A stretch of 8,162 nt of DNA. Source: Nitrospirota bacterium. GTDB taxonomy: Bacteria > Nitrospirota > Thermodesulfovibrionia > Thermodesulfovibrionales > JdFR-85. The stretch's first letter is position 1; every line of letters begins with the position of its first letter. This document shows positions 1-7,227 of this stretch, in pieces. The position numbers and the translations under genes are program-made. The DNA is taken from assembly GCA_013151785.1 (NCBI GenBank), contig JAADHP010000204.1, positions 1 to 8,162 of the forward strand, given 5' to 3'. Under the pieces are notes generated by a model. It searched no databases. It saw only the letters and a program-made list of their open reading frames with translations, and had not been told where the DNA came from.

Positions 1-575
1 ACGCTTCCCACATTGATTATATACCTGCAGGACTCCTTGAACTCTATTTTCTCACGATGCAGAACGATCTCCCCCGAAGGCAATTTCTCTATAATAAATG
101 GCACATGGCTATGACCTATAAGACATATCCTTTCTTTGAAATACTGGAAATTAATCTCTGCATCGTAAAGACTCAGGATATAGTTCCACGAGTCTGGCTC
201 CTTTGGTGAGGCATGTACTAAAAAAAGACTTTCTTTCTTTAAGACCTTTACAATATTTAAGGATTGAAGGAATTCAAAATCTCCCTCATCCAACTGTTCT
301 TTTGTCCATTCAATGGCTACCCGTGCATTATAATTAAAATACTCTGACGGTGTATAGCCTATTACTGCCCAGTCATGATTGCCTGCAACAGCATGGATGC
401 ATCGTTTTCTTATAAACTCAATGCATTCCACAGGGTCAGGGCCATAACCGACCACATCACCGACAAAAAGTACATCCTTAATCTTTTCTCTGTTTATATC
501 ATCAAAAACAGCCCTCAATGCCTCAAGGTTGGAATGCACGTCAGAGATTACAGCATATCTATAGGAGCCTCCCAT
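1..575 (-). CDS. Metallophosphoesterase family protein (partial, C-terminus off the left edge)
   Basis: Translating the minus strand from the ATG at 575 gives 191 uninterrupted residues up to the window edge; the rest of the gene lies to the left. The calcineurin-like metallophosphoesterase motifs appear in order: SDVHSN (D12, H14), GDVVGYGP (G39-D40), GNHD (65-68), a histidine in LVHASP (H121) and GHSH (154-157). These are the residues that bind the two catalytic metal ions in this family. The NVGS near the edge fits the usual NVGSVGQPR continuation. The style is that of the YfcE/protein phosphatase-like cytoplasmic group; the substrate cannot be told. An in-frame TAA just upstream makes 575 the first available start, although its ribosome binding site is weak. 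It is separated from nusB by 161 bases containing hairpins, so it may be transcribed separately from the upstream operon. Confidence 0.93.
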   Translation of the reverse strand, partial: MGGSYRYAVISDVHSNLEALRAVFDDINREKIKDVLFVGDVVGYGPDPVECIEFIRKRCIHAVAGNHDWAVIGYTPSEYFNYNARVAIEWTKEQLDEGDFEFLQSLNIVKVLKKESLFLVHASPKEPDSWNYILSLYDAEINFQYFKERICLIGHSHVPFIIEKLPSGEIVLHREKIEFKESCRYIINVGS

Positions 576-605
576 ACCGAAATTTTACTATAAATTACGA
601 TTATT

Positions 606-668
606 GTAAATAGTGAAGCTCCCCGACCAGAGGTCGGGGCATTCTGGCAGTTTTCGTAAATAGTGAAG
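606..668. repeat. REP-like element: GC hairpin bracketed by 13-bp direct repeats
   Basis: GTAAATAGTGAAG occurs at 606-618 and again, identical, at 656-668, a period of 50 bases. Between them lies a perfect 8-bp inverted repeat, CCCCGACC (621-628) and GGTCGGGG (632-639), with a 3-base loop. The GC-rich hairpin stands out from AT-rich surroundings. No T-run follows it on either strand, so it is not a standard intrinsic terminator. The layout resembles a dispersed intergenic repeat of REP or miniature-element type. Whether it is multicopy cannot be seen from one window. Confidence 0.6.
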
Positions 669-684
669 GTAGCATCTATAGAAA

Positions 685-700
685 GAGCAACTTTTTGCTC
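685..700 (-). terminator. Weak terminator-like hairpin below nusB
   Basis: GAGCAA (685-690) and TTGCTC (695-700) form a perfect 6-bp stem with a 4-base loop, starting 37 bases beyond the nusB stop codon. Read on the minus strand the stem is followed only by TTTCT, a short T-run, and it is only half GC. It may end the eight-gene operon inefficiently. Confidence 0.35.
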
Positions 701-736
701 AAAAATTTTCATAAAACTCATATTTCAACAACAAAC

Positions 737-1153
737 TCAGTGTACCCTCTTCTTTATATCCTTTGTAATACGATCGAGGAGGCCATTTATAAAAGAGGCT
801 GCTTCCTTTGATGAGTATTTTTTTGCAATCTCAATTGCCTCATTGATGGTTACAGCAGCAGGTATGTCGTCTCTATAAAGGAGTTCATAAGTGGCAGCCC
901 TTAGTATGTTCCTGTCAACAACTGCCATTCTTTTCAACTCCCAGTGCTCGGTAACAGAGGATATTACCTTATCTATCTGCTTCATGTTTTTGATGGTCCC
1001 GTTAACCAGATCCTCTGCAAAAGACCTTACAGAATCATTTACATTATACCGTTGCCAGAACAGATCAAGGCTCTCTCTATCGGGTTTCTCTCTTGTAAGA
1101 TCATATTGATAAAGAATCTGAAGGGCATATTCCCTCGCTTTTCTTCTGCTCAT
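737..1153 (-). CDS. nusB: Transcription antitermination factor NusB
   Basis: 138 residues, the normal NusB length. NusB is a small all-helical cytoplasmic protein that pairs with NusE (ribosomal protein S10) and binds boxA RNA, allowing RNA polymerase to read through rRNA operons. Family features visible are the basic RNA-binding start RRKARE (3-8), the RMAVVDRNILR block (75-85), INEAIEIAKKY (103-113) and FINGLLDRI near the C-terminus (121-129). Its start lies 3 nt after the ribH stop with no clear Shine-Dalgarno sequence, so translation probably depends on ribosomes arriving from ribH. The ribH-nusB neighbourhood is widespread in bacteria. Last gene of the operon. Confidence 0.97.
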   Translation of the reverse strand: MSRRKAREYALQILYQYDLTREKPDRESLDLFWQRYNVNDSVRSFAEDLVNGTIKNMKQIDKVISSVTEHWELKRMAVVDRNILRAATYELLYRDDIPAAVTINEAIEIAKKYSSKEAASFINGLLDRITKDIKKRVH

Positions 1154-1156
1154 AAA

Positions 1157-1618
1157 TTATAATTTCTTTAAAAGATTGGCCATCTCCATGGCTGACACCG
1201 CTGCATCCCAGCCCTTGTTACCAGCCTTGGACCCGGCCCTTTCTATGGCCTGCTCTATTGTGTCGGATGTAATTATACCAAAAGCAATAGGCGTTCCTGT
1301 TTCCATTGAAGCAAGGGCTATACCTTTGGCAGCCTCTGATGCAACATAATCAAAGTGTGGTGTGGCTCCTCTAATAATTGTACCAAGTGCTATAACTGCA
1401 TCATAGACTCCCTTCTGTGCCACTGCCTTTGCCACCATGGGGATCTCAAATGCACCTGGAACCCTGACGATATCTATATCCTTATCTGCTGTGCCATGCC
1501 GTTTCAGTGCATCAAGGGCACCATCTATCAGTTTGGTTGTTATAAAATCATTGAACCTGCTTGCAATGACACAGAATTTTAACCCCTTACCACTGACATC
1601 GCCTTCGTAAATCTTCAT
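1157..1618 (-). CDS. ribH: 6,7-dimethyl-8-ribityllumazine synthase (lumazine synthase)
   Basis: 153 residues, full length. The enzyme condenses 3,4-dihydroxy-2-butanone 4-phosphate with 5-amino-6-ribitylaminouracil to give lumazine, the penultimate step of riboflavin synthesis; family members form large pentameric or icosahedral shells. Signature blocks are SRFNDF (20-25), VPGAFEIP (53-60), GTIIRGATPHFDYV (79-92) with the proposed catalytic H88, and ERAGSKAGNKGWDAA, which carries the conserved R127. H88 and R127 fall at the same numbers as in the Bacillus subtilis enzyme. A strong AAGGAGG site (1624-1630) precedes the ATG by 5 bases, inside the 12-nt gap after ribBA. Its DHBP substrate is made by the neighbouring RibBA and its product is used by RibE. 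Confidence 0.98.
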   Translation of the reverse strand: MKIYEGDVSGKGLKFCVIASRFNDFITTKLIDGALDALKRHGTADKDIDIVRVPGAFEIPMVAKAVAQKGVYDAVIALGTIIRGATPHFDYVASEAAKGIALASMETGTPIAFGIITSDTIEQAIERAGSKAGNKGWDAAVSAMEMANLLKKL

Positions 1619-1630
1619 GATAACCTCCTT

Positions 1631-2848
1631 TTATACCTTTTCAAGCATGTGTCCCAGCTTCTTTTTCTTTGTCTTCAAATAACTAACATTACACTCCGTT
1701 GGTTTAACCTCTATCGGCACCCTCTCTACAACCTTCAAACCATACCCTTCAAGCCCCACAATCTTTCGGGGGTTATTTGTCATCAGCCTGAGATTCCTTA
1801 CCCCTATATCAACAAGGATCTGGGCCCCTATACCATAATCTCTCAGGTCAGGCTTAAATCCCAGCTTTATATTCGCCTCCACTGTGTCAAGCCCTTGATC
1901 CTGCAGTGCATAGGCCTTCAGCTTGTTGGCAAGACCTATGCCCCTGCCCTCCTGTCTCATATAGAGAACAACACCTCTTCCTTCTCTGTCAATCATCTCC
2001 ATGGCCTTATGCAATTGATTACCACAGTCGCATCTCAAAGATCCAAACACATCACCTGTAAGGCATTCTGAATGAACCCTTACCAGTACAGGGTCATCAG
2101 TGGGAAAATCACCTTTTATAAGGGCAAGATGAAGATTGTTATCAACCATGTTTTCATAGGCTATGGCTGTAAATTCACCTCCATAGGCTGTGGGAAGTTT
2201 CACCTCTGCTATCCTCTTCACAAGTATTTCCTTTCGCATTCGGTATTCAATCAGATCCTTGATGGTGACTATCTTCAGGTTATGTTTCTTGGCAAACTCC
2301 ATCAACTGTGGAACCCTTGCCATGGTACCGTCATCATTCATGATCTCGCATATCACACCTGCAGGATAGAGTCCTGCAAGACGGGCAAGATCAACAGAGC
2401 CCTCTGTCTGCCCTGCTCTCTGCAAAACACCTCCAGGTCGTGCTCTCAGGGGGAATATGTGACCGGGCCTTGCAAGGTCTTCCGGTCTTGTCTCAGGGGC
2501 TATTGCTGTTTTTATGGTAGTAGCCCTGTCATGGGCCGATATGCCCGTGGTAACACCTTTTCTTGCCTCTATGGAAACAGTAAAGGCAGTGCCATAGGGC
2601 GATGTGTTTTCATTTGTCATCATGGGCAGTTGTAACTCCTCCACCCGCTCCGGAGTGAGGCTGAGACATATCAGCCCCCTTCCATACTTGGCCATGAAGT
2701 TTATGGCCTCGGGGGTCACCTTTTCAGCTGCAATACAGAGGTCTCCTTCGTTCTCTCTGTCCTCATCATCCACAAGGATCACCATTTTACCGTTACGGAT
2801 ATCCTCAATAGCCTCTTCAATGGAATTAAATTTATATTTGCTTCTCAT
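1631..2848 (-). CDS. ribBA: Bifunctional 3,4-dihydroxy-2-butanone-4-phosphate synthase / GTP cyclohydrolase II
   Basis: 405 residues, the usual size of the two-domain fusion. The N-terminal half (about 1-200) is DHBP synthase, which converts ribulose 5-phosphate to DHBP plus formate. It shows the acidic metal/substrate loop DDEDRENEGD (27-36), SAHDRATT (104-111), H130 in GHIFPLRARPGG, and E168 in VICEIMNDDG. The C-terminal half (about 205-405) is GTP cyclohydrolase II, which opens GTP to start the pteridine branch. It shows the zinc cysteines C262, C273 and C275 with the same 11- and 2-residue spacing as Escherichia coli RibA, then RQEGRGIGL (298-306) and DLRDYGIGAQIL (334-345). Both halves look catalytically intact. 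An AGGAGGA site (2856-2862) sits 7 bases before the ATG. Supplying both entry substrates from one protein matches its place between ribE and ribH. Confidence 0.98.
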   Translation of the reverse strand: MRSKYKFNSIEEAIEDIRNGKMVILVDDEDRENEGDLCIAAEKVTPEAINFMAKYGRGLICLSLTPERVEELQLPMMTNENTSPYGTAFTVSIEARKGVTTGISAHDRATTIKTAIAPETRPEDLARPGHIFPLRARPGGVLQRAGQTEGSVDLARLAGLYPAGVICEIMNDDGTMARVPQLMEFAKKHNLKIVTIKDLIEYRMRKEILVKRIAEVKLPTAYGGEFTAIAYENMVDNNLHLALIKGDFPTDDPVLVRVHSECLTGDVFGSLRCDCGNQLHKAMEMIDREGRGVVLYMRQEGRGIGLANKLKAYALQDQGLDTVEANIKLGFKPDLRDYGIGAQILVDIGVRNLRLMTNNPRKIVGLEGYGLKVVERVPIEVKPTECNVSYLKTKKKKLGHMLEKV

Positions 2849-2869
2849 ACTGAAATCCTCCTGTAATTT

Positions 2870-3517
2870 CTATAAGAATCCGGCTTCCTCTAATTTTTTC
2901 ATCAATGTCTCATCTTTTGACGATTTGTCCCTGCCTGAGATAAATCTGTACACATATTTACCTATTATATCAGTTTCAAGATTAACTTTTTCATTAATCC
3001 TTTTTTTACCAATTGTGGTTACTGCCTCGGTGTGAGGAATTATCACAACCTTGAAGGTGTTGCCCTCTACAGAATTCACTGTCAGGCTTATTCCATCAAC
3101 AGCAATAGAGCCCTTCTCAACAACATACCTCATAATCTCCTCGGGGGCCTCAATCTCCATCTCCTTTGCATCACCAAGAGGTCTTATATTCTTTATCCTG
3201 CCAGTGGCATCAATATGGCCTGTTACCAGATGCCCTCCCAGCCTGTCCATGGGCCTGAGGGCAGGTTCAAGATTTACCAGGTCACCCTCCTTCAATTGGC
3301 CAAGGTTTGTTCTGCTCATGGTCTCATGGGAAATGTCAAAGCTCATGGTATTGCCATCTATCTCTGTCACCGTAAGACAGACTCCGTTAATGGATATACT
3401 GTCTCCAATGGATGCATCAGAGGCTATCTCCTGGCTGTCCACCCTTAGTCTTGAAACTCCCCCTTCTGTTTTGATGGATAAGACCATTCCCATAGCCCTG
3501 ACAATCCCTGTAAACAT
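2870..3517 (-). CDS. ribE: Riboflavin synthase, alpha subunit
   Basis: 215 residues. It catalyses the dismutation of two lumazine molecules to riboflavin plus the ribitylamino-uracil that returns to RibH. The family's internal duplication is clear: barrel 1 starts MFTGIV and contains GDSISINGVCLTV (38-50); barrel 2 contains the matching GSIAVDGISLTV (136-147). GGHLVTGHID (94-103) joins them and NLETDIIGKYV (179-189) closes barrel 2. A charged tail of about 25 residues follows, as is common for the trimerising helix. The start is placed at 3517 because nearly all family members begin MFTG and a GGAGGAG site lies 7 bases upstream; an upstream in-frame ATG at 3544 would add nine residues and overlap the previous gene. 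No FMN riboswitch can be fitted in the 4-nt gap before the gene. Confidence 0.97.
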   Translation of the reverse strand: MFTGIVRAMGMVLSIKTEGGVSRLRVDSQEIASDASIGDSISINGVCLTVTEIDGNTMSFDISHETMSRTNLGQLKEGDLVNLEPALRPMDRLGGHLVTGHIDATGRIKNIRPLGDAKEMEIEAPEEIMRYVVEKGSIAVDGISLTVNSVEGNTFKVVIIPHTEAVTTIGKKRINEKVNLETDIIGKYVYRFISGRDKSSKDETLMKKLEEAGFL

Positions 3518-3521
3518 CTTC

Positions 3522-3860
3522 TCACTCCTCCACATCAAGATCAAAATTAAGTACCACTGTATAGTACCCCAGCAAATTCACCTTCTCCTGCCACGACGTG
3601 GATACCTCCACACTGTTTTCTCTTACTGATACGTATATATCTGATAGCTCTATGGGTATCTTTAATGATTCAGCCTTCTCGTATATCAGCCTTTTATAAC
3701 GCTGTGCAGAACGAAGCTCAAGACGTGCAATATTCCTTGCCTCTGATTTAAGGGCATAATAACGATAATAGGGGATTGAAAACTTGTAACCCAGATATAC
3801 AGAGACAATAAGAAGTAAAATACATATATAGGGTTTTATGCCTCCTCTGGGGTTTCTCAT
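3522..3860 (-). CDS. Small single-pass membrane protein, DUF4845-like
   Basis: 112 residues. A short basic N-terminus (MRNPRGG, K9) leads into one hydrophobic segment at about 11-27 (YICILLLIVSVYLGY), followed by an aromatic and basic juxtamembrane stretch (YYRYYALK). A soluble domain of about 80 residues then follows, with helical and later beta-like character, and an acidic end (LDVEE). An inside-N orientation is expected from the positive charges. A small one-TM protein next to the signal peptidase gene is a recurring arrangement (DUF4845 in proteobacteria), and size and layout fit; the assignment rests on context and shape rather than a recognised motif. No function is assigned. The start is 2 nt after the lepB stop, so it is probably translationally coupled; its own Shine-Dalgarno is not evident. 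Confidence 0.85.
   Translation of the reverse strand: MRNPRGGIKPYICILLLIVSVYLGYKFSIPYYRYYALKSEARNIARLELRSAQRYKRLIYEKAESLKIPIELSDIYVSVRENSVEVSTSWQEKVNLLGYYTVVLNFDLDVEE
3525..3531 (-). promoter_or_regulatory. Ribosome binding site deciding the ribE start
   Basis: GGAGGAG on the minus strand lies 7 bases before the ATG at 3517 and overlaps the last codons of the preceding small membrane-protein gene. It supports the MFTG start over the longer in-frame alternative at 3544. Confidence 0.75.
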
Positions 3861-3862
3861 GG

Positions 3863-4471
3863 CTAATGAATCAATTTGCCAATCCTGTTAATACGTGGCA
3901 GATGCCTCTTGCTATCCCATGACCAGTATATAATAAATGCCTTACCTTTTACATCCTTTATATCAACAAATCCCCAGTATCTGCTGTCATAGCTCTGGTC
4001 TCTGTTGTCACCCATAACAAATAATTTACCCTTTGGCACATACACAGGCCCAAAATTGTCCCTCACATCCATACTTATTGGTCTTATATCATTATCAACA
4101 TGCTGCACATAGGGCTCGTCTATTGCCTTGCCATTGACATAAACAACCTTGTTACGCTCCTCCACCACATCTCCTCCAACAGCAATAACCCTTTTTATGA
4201 AGTCTCTCGAAGGGTCTTTGGGATATTTGAAAACTATCACATCACCACGCTGGGGGTGTCTGAACACAAGGATTCTTTTGTCAGAAAAGGGAATCTTTGT
4301 GCCATAAATAAATTTTGTCACCAGGATATGGTCTCCCACAAGTAGTGTGGGAATCATTGAACCTGAAGGAATCTTGAATGCCTGCACCACATAGGCCCTG
4401 ATTATCAGTGCCAATATGAGTGCAGTTATTATTGCCTCGGCATATTCCCTGAACTTGCTCTTCTTTGCCAT
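3863..4471 (-). CDS. lepB: Signal peptidase I
   Basis: 202 residues. An inner-membrane serine protease of family S26 that removes signal peptides from exported proteins on the periplasmic side. One N-terminal membrane anchor (about 12-31) is visible. Box B has the nucleophile S38 in PSGSMIPT, box D has the general-base K93 in RDFIKRVIAVGGD, and box E is GDNRDQSYDSR near the C-terminus. Having a single anchor and little insertion makes it the shorter type rather than the two-anchor E. coli type. Its ATG shares one base with the lepA stop (TAATG), a coupling junction, with a GGTGGGTG purine-rich stretch upstream. The lepA-lepB pairing is a classical conserved arrangement. Confidence 0.97.
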   Translation of the reverse strand: MAKKSKFREYAEAIITALILALIIRAYVVQAFKIPSGSMIPTLLVGDHILVTKFIYGTKIPFSDKRILVFRHPQRGDVIVFKYPKDPSRDFIKRVIAVGGDVVEERNKVVYVNGKAIDEPYVQHVDNDIRPISMDVRDNFGPVYVPKGKLFVMGDNRDQSYDSRYWGFVDIKDVKGKAFIIYWSWDSKRHLPRINRIGKLIH

Positions 4472-6258
4472 TATTCACCCACCTTCAATACTGACAGAAA
4501 TGCCTCCTGGGGCACCTCGATTCTTCCAAGCTGTTTCATCTTCTTCTTCCCTTCCTTCTGTTTTTCCAATAGTTTCTTTTTCCTTGTAACATCACCGCCA
4601 TAACATTTGGCAAGCACATCCTTCCTCAGTGCCTTCACAGTTTCTCTGGCGATTATTTTACTACCAATGGCAGCCTGAATTGCAACCTCAAAAAGCTGTC
4701 TCGGAATAACCTTCCTCAATTTCTCGGCCACAGCCCTTGCCCTGTAATAGGCCTTATCTCTATGAACTATCAGACTCAATGCATCAACAGGCTCTCCGTT
4801 CAGGAGTATGTCCAGCTTTACAAGATCTGATTCTCTATAACCAATAAATTCATAATCAAGTGATGCATACCCCCTTGAGAGGGATTTCAAGCGATCGTAA
4901 AAGTCCCAGAGTATCTCGCTTAAAGGCAGTTCATAGGATAACATAATCCTGTCTTTACTGACATAATTGAACTCCTTCTGCACACCTCTCTTTTCCTGAC
5001 ACAGGGTAAGAATATTACCCACGAATTCCTGTGGAACAAGGATTGTTGCCATTACATAGGGCTCCTCTATCCTGAGCGGCTTTGGAGGCATTTTAGTGGG
5101 ATTATCTATATAGATTACTTCGCCATCTTCCCTGACAACACGATACACCACTGTGGGAGCAGTGGTAATTATAGATATCCCGAATTCCCTTTCTATACGC
5201 TCCTTGATTATCTCCATATGCAAAAGACCAAGGAATCCGCACCTGAAGCCATGGCCCAATGCACCCGAACTCTCAGGCTCAAATGAAAAAGAGGCGTCAT
5301 TCAACTTGAGCTTTTCAAGACCATCTTTAAGGGTTTCGTACTCAGAGGTATCAACAGGATAAAAGCCGCAAAACACCATTGGCTTAACATCCTTGTATCC
5401 AGGGCAGGGTTCTATGGCAGGGTTAGAGGCATCTGTAATTGTGTCACCCACCTTTGTGTCTCTCACATTCTTTATACCAGCAATTATATACCCTACCTCA
5501 CCTGAAGACAGCTCAGGAACCTTCAGCATCTTTGGTGTAAACACGCCAACCTCTGTAACCTCGAACTCCCTGTCATTTGACATCAGTTTTATGGTCATCC
5601 CGGGTCTCACCACGCCATCAAAAACCCTTACAAGTACAACCACACCCCTGTAGTTATCAAACCAGGAATCAAAGATCAATGCCTTCAGGGGTGAATTATC
5701 ATCACCTTTTGGTGGTGGAATCCTGTTTATTATTGCCTCAAGGATCTCTTCAGTACCCTCACCGTATTTAGCAGAGGCAAGTATTGCCTCTGAACAGTCA
5801 ATTCCCACTATCTCTTCAATCTGCTCTTTAACCCTCTCAGGGTCTGCCTGAGGCAGGTCTATCTTGTTTATAACAGGTATAAGCTCCAGATCATTCTCTA
5901 CAGCAAGATAGGCATTGGCAAGGGTCTGAGCCTCAACACCCTGGGTGGCATCCACAACAAGCAATGCACCCTCACAGGAGGCAAGACTTCTGGATACCTC
6001 ATAGGAGAAGTCAACATGCCCCGGGGTGTCTATAAGATTTAATATATACTCCTTTCCATCTCTGGCCCTGTAGATCAATCTGACCGCATGGGCCTTGATT
6101 GTGATTCCCCGCTCTCTTTCAAGGTCCATGGTGTCAAGAACCTGTTCCTTCATCTCTCTCTCGGAAAGGGTTCCTGTGTATTCAAGAAGGCGGTCAGCCA
6201 GGGTGGATTTCCCATGATCGATATGGGCTATTATGGAAAAGTTTCTAATATTTTTCAT
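4471..6258 (-). CDS. lepA: Elongation factor 4 (LepA), ribosome-bound GTPase
   Basis: 595 residues, the normal length. LepA/EF4 is a translational GTPase that acts on stalled or pretranslocation ribosomes and influences initiation and ribosome assembly. GTPase motifs are all present: G1 AHIDHGKST (11-19), G2 RGITIKA (50-56), G3 DTPGH (77-81), G4 NKID (131-134) and G5 SAK (162-164). EF-G-like domains follow, with GHGFRCGFLGLLHMEI in the middle. The LepA-only C-terminal domain is complete: it includes AIGSKIIARETVKALRKDV and the lysine-rich DVTRKKKLLEKQKEGKKK stretch that reaches into the peptidyl-transferase region. The start overlaps the ROK gene stop by 4 nt (ATGA); an upstream GTGAAG purine stretch is a weak binding site, so translational coupling is likely. 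Confidence 0.98.
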   Translation of the reverse strand: MKNIRNFSIIAHIDHGKSTLADRLLEYTGTLSEREMKEQVLDTMDLERERGITIKAHAVRLIYRARDGKEYILNLIDTPGHVDFSYEVSRSLASCEGALLVVDATQGVEAQTLANAYLAVENDLELIPVINKIDLPQADPERVKEQIEEIVGIDCSEAILASAKYGEGTEEILEAIINRIPPPKGDDNSPLKALIFDSWFDNYRGVVVLVRVFDGVVRPGMTIKLMSNDREFEVTEVGVFTPKMLKVPELSSGEVGYIIAGIKNVRDTKVGDTITDASNPAIEPCPGYKDVKPMVFCGFYPVDTSEYETLKDGLEKLKLNDASFSFEPESSGALGHGFRCGFLGLLHMEIIKERIEREFGISIITTAPTVVYRVVREDGEVIYIDNPTKMPPKPLRIEEPYVMATILVPQEFVGNILTLCQEKRGVQKEFNYVSKDRIMLSYELPLSEILWDFYDRLKSLSRGYASLDYEFIGYRESDLVKLDILLNGEPVDALSLIVHRDKAYYRARAVAEKLRKVIPRQLFEVAIQAAIGSKIIARETVKALRKDVLAKCYGGDVTRKKKLLEKQKEGKKKMKQLGRIEVPQEAFLSVLKVGE

Positions 6259-7187
6259 TTTGCTTCACTACTGTAAAGAACAAGGGATGCTGCTCCAACA
6301 ACGCCCGCATTGTCAGCAAGCTGAGCAGGTAGTATTTCAACATTCTCTATTAGTTCGGGGAATGCCCTTTTGTTGGCCTCTCTTATTGCTTCCCTGACAA
6401 GTATGTCCCAGGCACCTGTAAGCCCCCCGCCAATAATCACTGCCTGGGGACTGAAGATATTAACAAGAGAGGCTATACCAATGCCAAGATATTTGCCTGC
6501 ATTTTTCAGTGTTTCCCTGGCAAGTGTGTCACCTTCAAGGGCATAATTATAGACATCCTCAGGGGTTATTTTATATATGTTTCCTTCGCAACAGTCTTTC
6601 AGCAGACTGTCAGCACCCTTTTCTAATTGATCAATAACGTCCGATACAATTGCCCTTCCCGAGGCGTATGCCTCAAGACAACCGCTATTGGGACAGAGAC
6701 ATTTTTTGCCATTTGCCTCCACGGTTATGTGTCCAAGCTCTGAGGCAGTCTTTAAAAGAGCCCCATTTATTACTACACCACCACCAATCCCGGTGCCAAG
6801 GGTTAACATGACAAAATCCTCAAACCTTCTGCCTGCACCGACAAACCTCTCACCCAATGTGGCAGCATTGGCATCATTATCAATACGAATGGGAAGATTG
6901 TATTTATCACTCAGAATGCTTTTAAGGTCAATACCTTCGGCCTGGGAGAGATTTGGAGACCTCTTAACCACACCTGATGTGCTGTCAACCACACCGGCAA
7001 TTCCTATTCCAATACCCACTGTATCCTCTGTAATCAGCTCATCTATTGACTCAATTATATCTTTAACAATATCCTGAGAGGTCTCTCTCCTGGTCCTTTT
7101 CAGGACCTCTCCCCTGTATGTGACCTGTGCCACTCTGAGATTTGTGCCACCTATATCAAGACCAATAGCTATTCCATCCATGCTCAT
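6255..7187 (-). CDS. ROK family sugar kinase, glucokinase-like
   Basis: 310 residues from the chosen start. ROK kinases phosphorylate glucose, N-acetylmannosamine or related sugars with ATP in the cytoplasm. The phosphate-1 loop is GLDIGGTNLR (9-18). The catalytic aspartate is D105 in DNDANAATLGE. The second ATP-binding block is TLGTGIGGG (129-137). The sugar-contacting E150 and zinc ligand H153 lie in SELGHITVE. Zinc cysteines C163, C165 and C170 lie in CLCPNSGCLE; the usual Gly after the second Cys is Pro here, spacing unchanged. No N-terminal helix-turn-helix is present, so it is an enzyme rather than a NagC-type repressor. The ATG at 7187 is preferred because GGGAG lies 5 bases upstream; a longer TTG start (7202) would place that site inside the gene, and an ATG at 7181 is too distant. 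First gene of the operon. Substrate not determined by sequence. Confidence 0.93.
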   Translation of the reverse strand: MSMDGIAIGLDIGGTNLRVAQVTYRGEVLKRTRRETSQDIVKDIIESIDELITEDTVGIGIGIAGVVDSTSGVVKRSPNLSQAEGIDLKSILSDKYNLPIRIDNDANAATLGERFVGAGRRFEDFVMLTLGTGIGGGVVINGALLKTASELGHITVEANGKKCLCPNSGCLEAYASGRAIVSDVIDQLEKGADSLLKDCCEGNIYKITPEDVYNYALEGDTLARETLKNAGKYLGIGIASLVNIFSPQAVIIGGGLTGAWDILVREAIREANKRAFPELIENVEILPAQLADNAGVVGAASLVLYSSEAK

Positions 7188-7192
7188 TTTTA

Positions 7193-7197
7193 CTCCC
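7193..7197 (-). promoter_or_regulatory. Ribosome binding site deciding the ROK kinase start
   Basis: GGGAG on the minus strand with 5 bases to the ATG at 7187. The spacing favours this start over the TTG at 7202 and the ATG at 7181. Confidence 0.6.
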
Positions 7198-7227
7198 GAC
7201 AAAGGGGTTTAATCAGATAGTGAAGGG

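Larger units (their letters stand above)
737..7187 (-). other. Probable eight-gene operon (ROK kinase-lepA-lepB-small membrane protein-ribE-ribBA-ribH-nusB)
   Basis: All eight genes are on the minus strand with junctions, in order of transcription, of: 4-nt overlap (ATGA), 1-nt overlap (TAATG), 2-nt gap, 4-nt gap, 21-nt gap, 12-nt gap and 3-nt gap. No space remains for internal leader elements, so one transcript from the promoter region near 7228-7255 is the simplest reading. The first junctions suggest translational coupling. Internal promoters inside coding sequence cannot be excluded. Cotranscription is inferred from spacing alone. Confidence 0.75.

Noticed and set aside
606..668. CRISPR fragment
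   Set aside because: Only two copies of a 13-bp repeat occur, the sequence between them is a self-complementary hairpin, and no cas gene is nearby.
1649..2635. Two plus-strand open frames (140 and 187 codons) antisense to ribBA
   Set aside because: Both lie wholly opposite ribBA, which is complete and motif-rich. Their products are Cys/His-rich low-complexity readings typical of shadow frames.
3518..3560. FMN riboswitch before the riboflavin genes
   Set aside because: The genes are separated by only 4 nt and the upstream bases are coding; no conserved RFN stems can be fitted.
4281..4478. 65-codon minus-strand frame overlapping the lepB start
   Set aside because: It is an out-of-frame reading of lepB, which has all signal peptidase boxes in the other frame.
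6255..7202. Longer ROK kinase form starting at TTG 7202
   Set aside because: The added residues carry no conserved sequence and would swallow the only good ribosome binding site, which is correctly spaced for the ATG at 7187.
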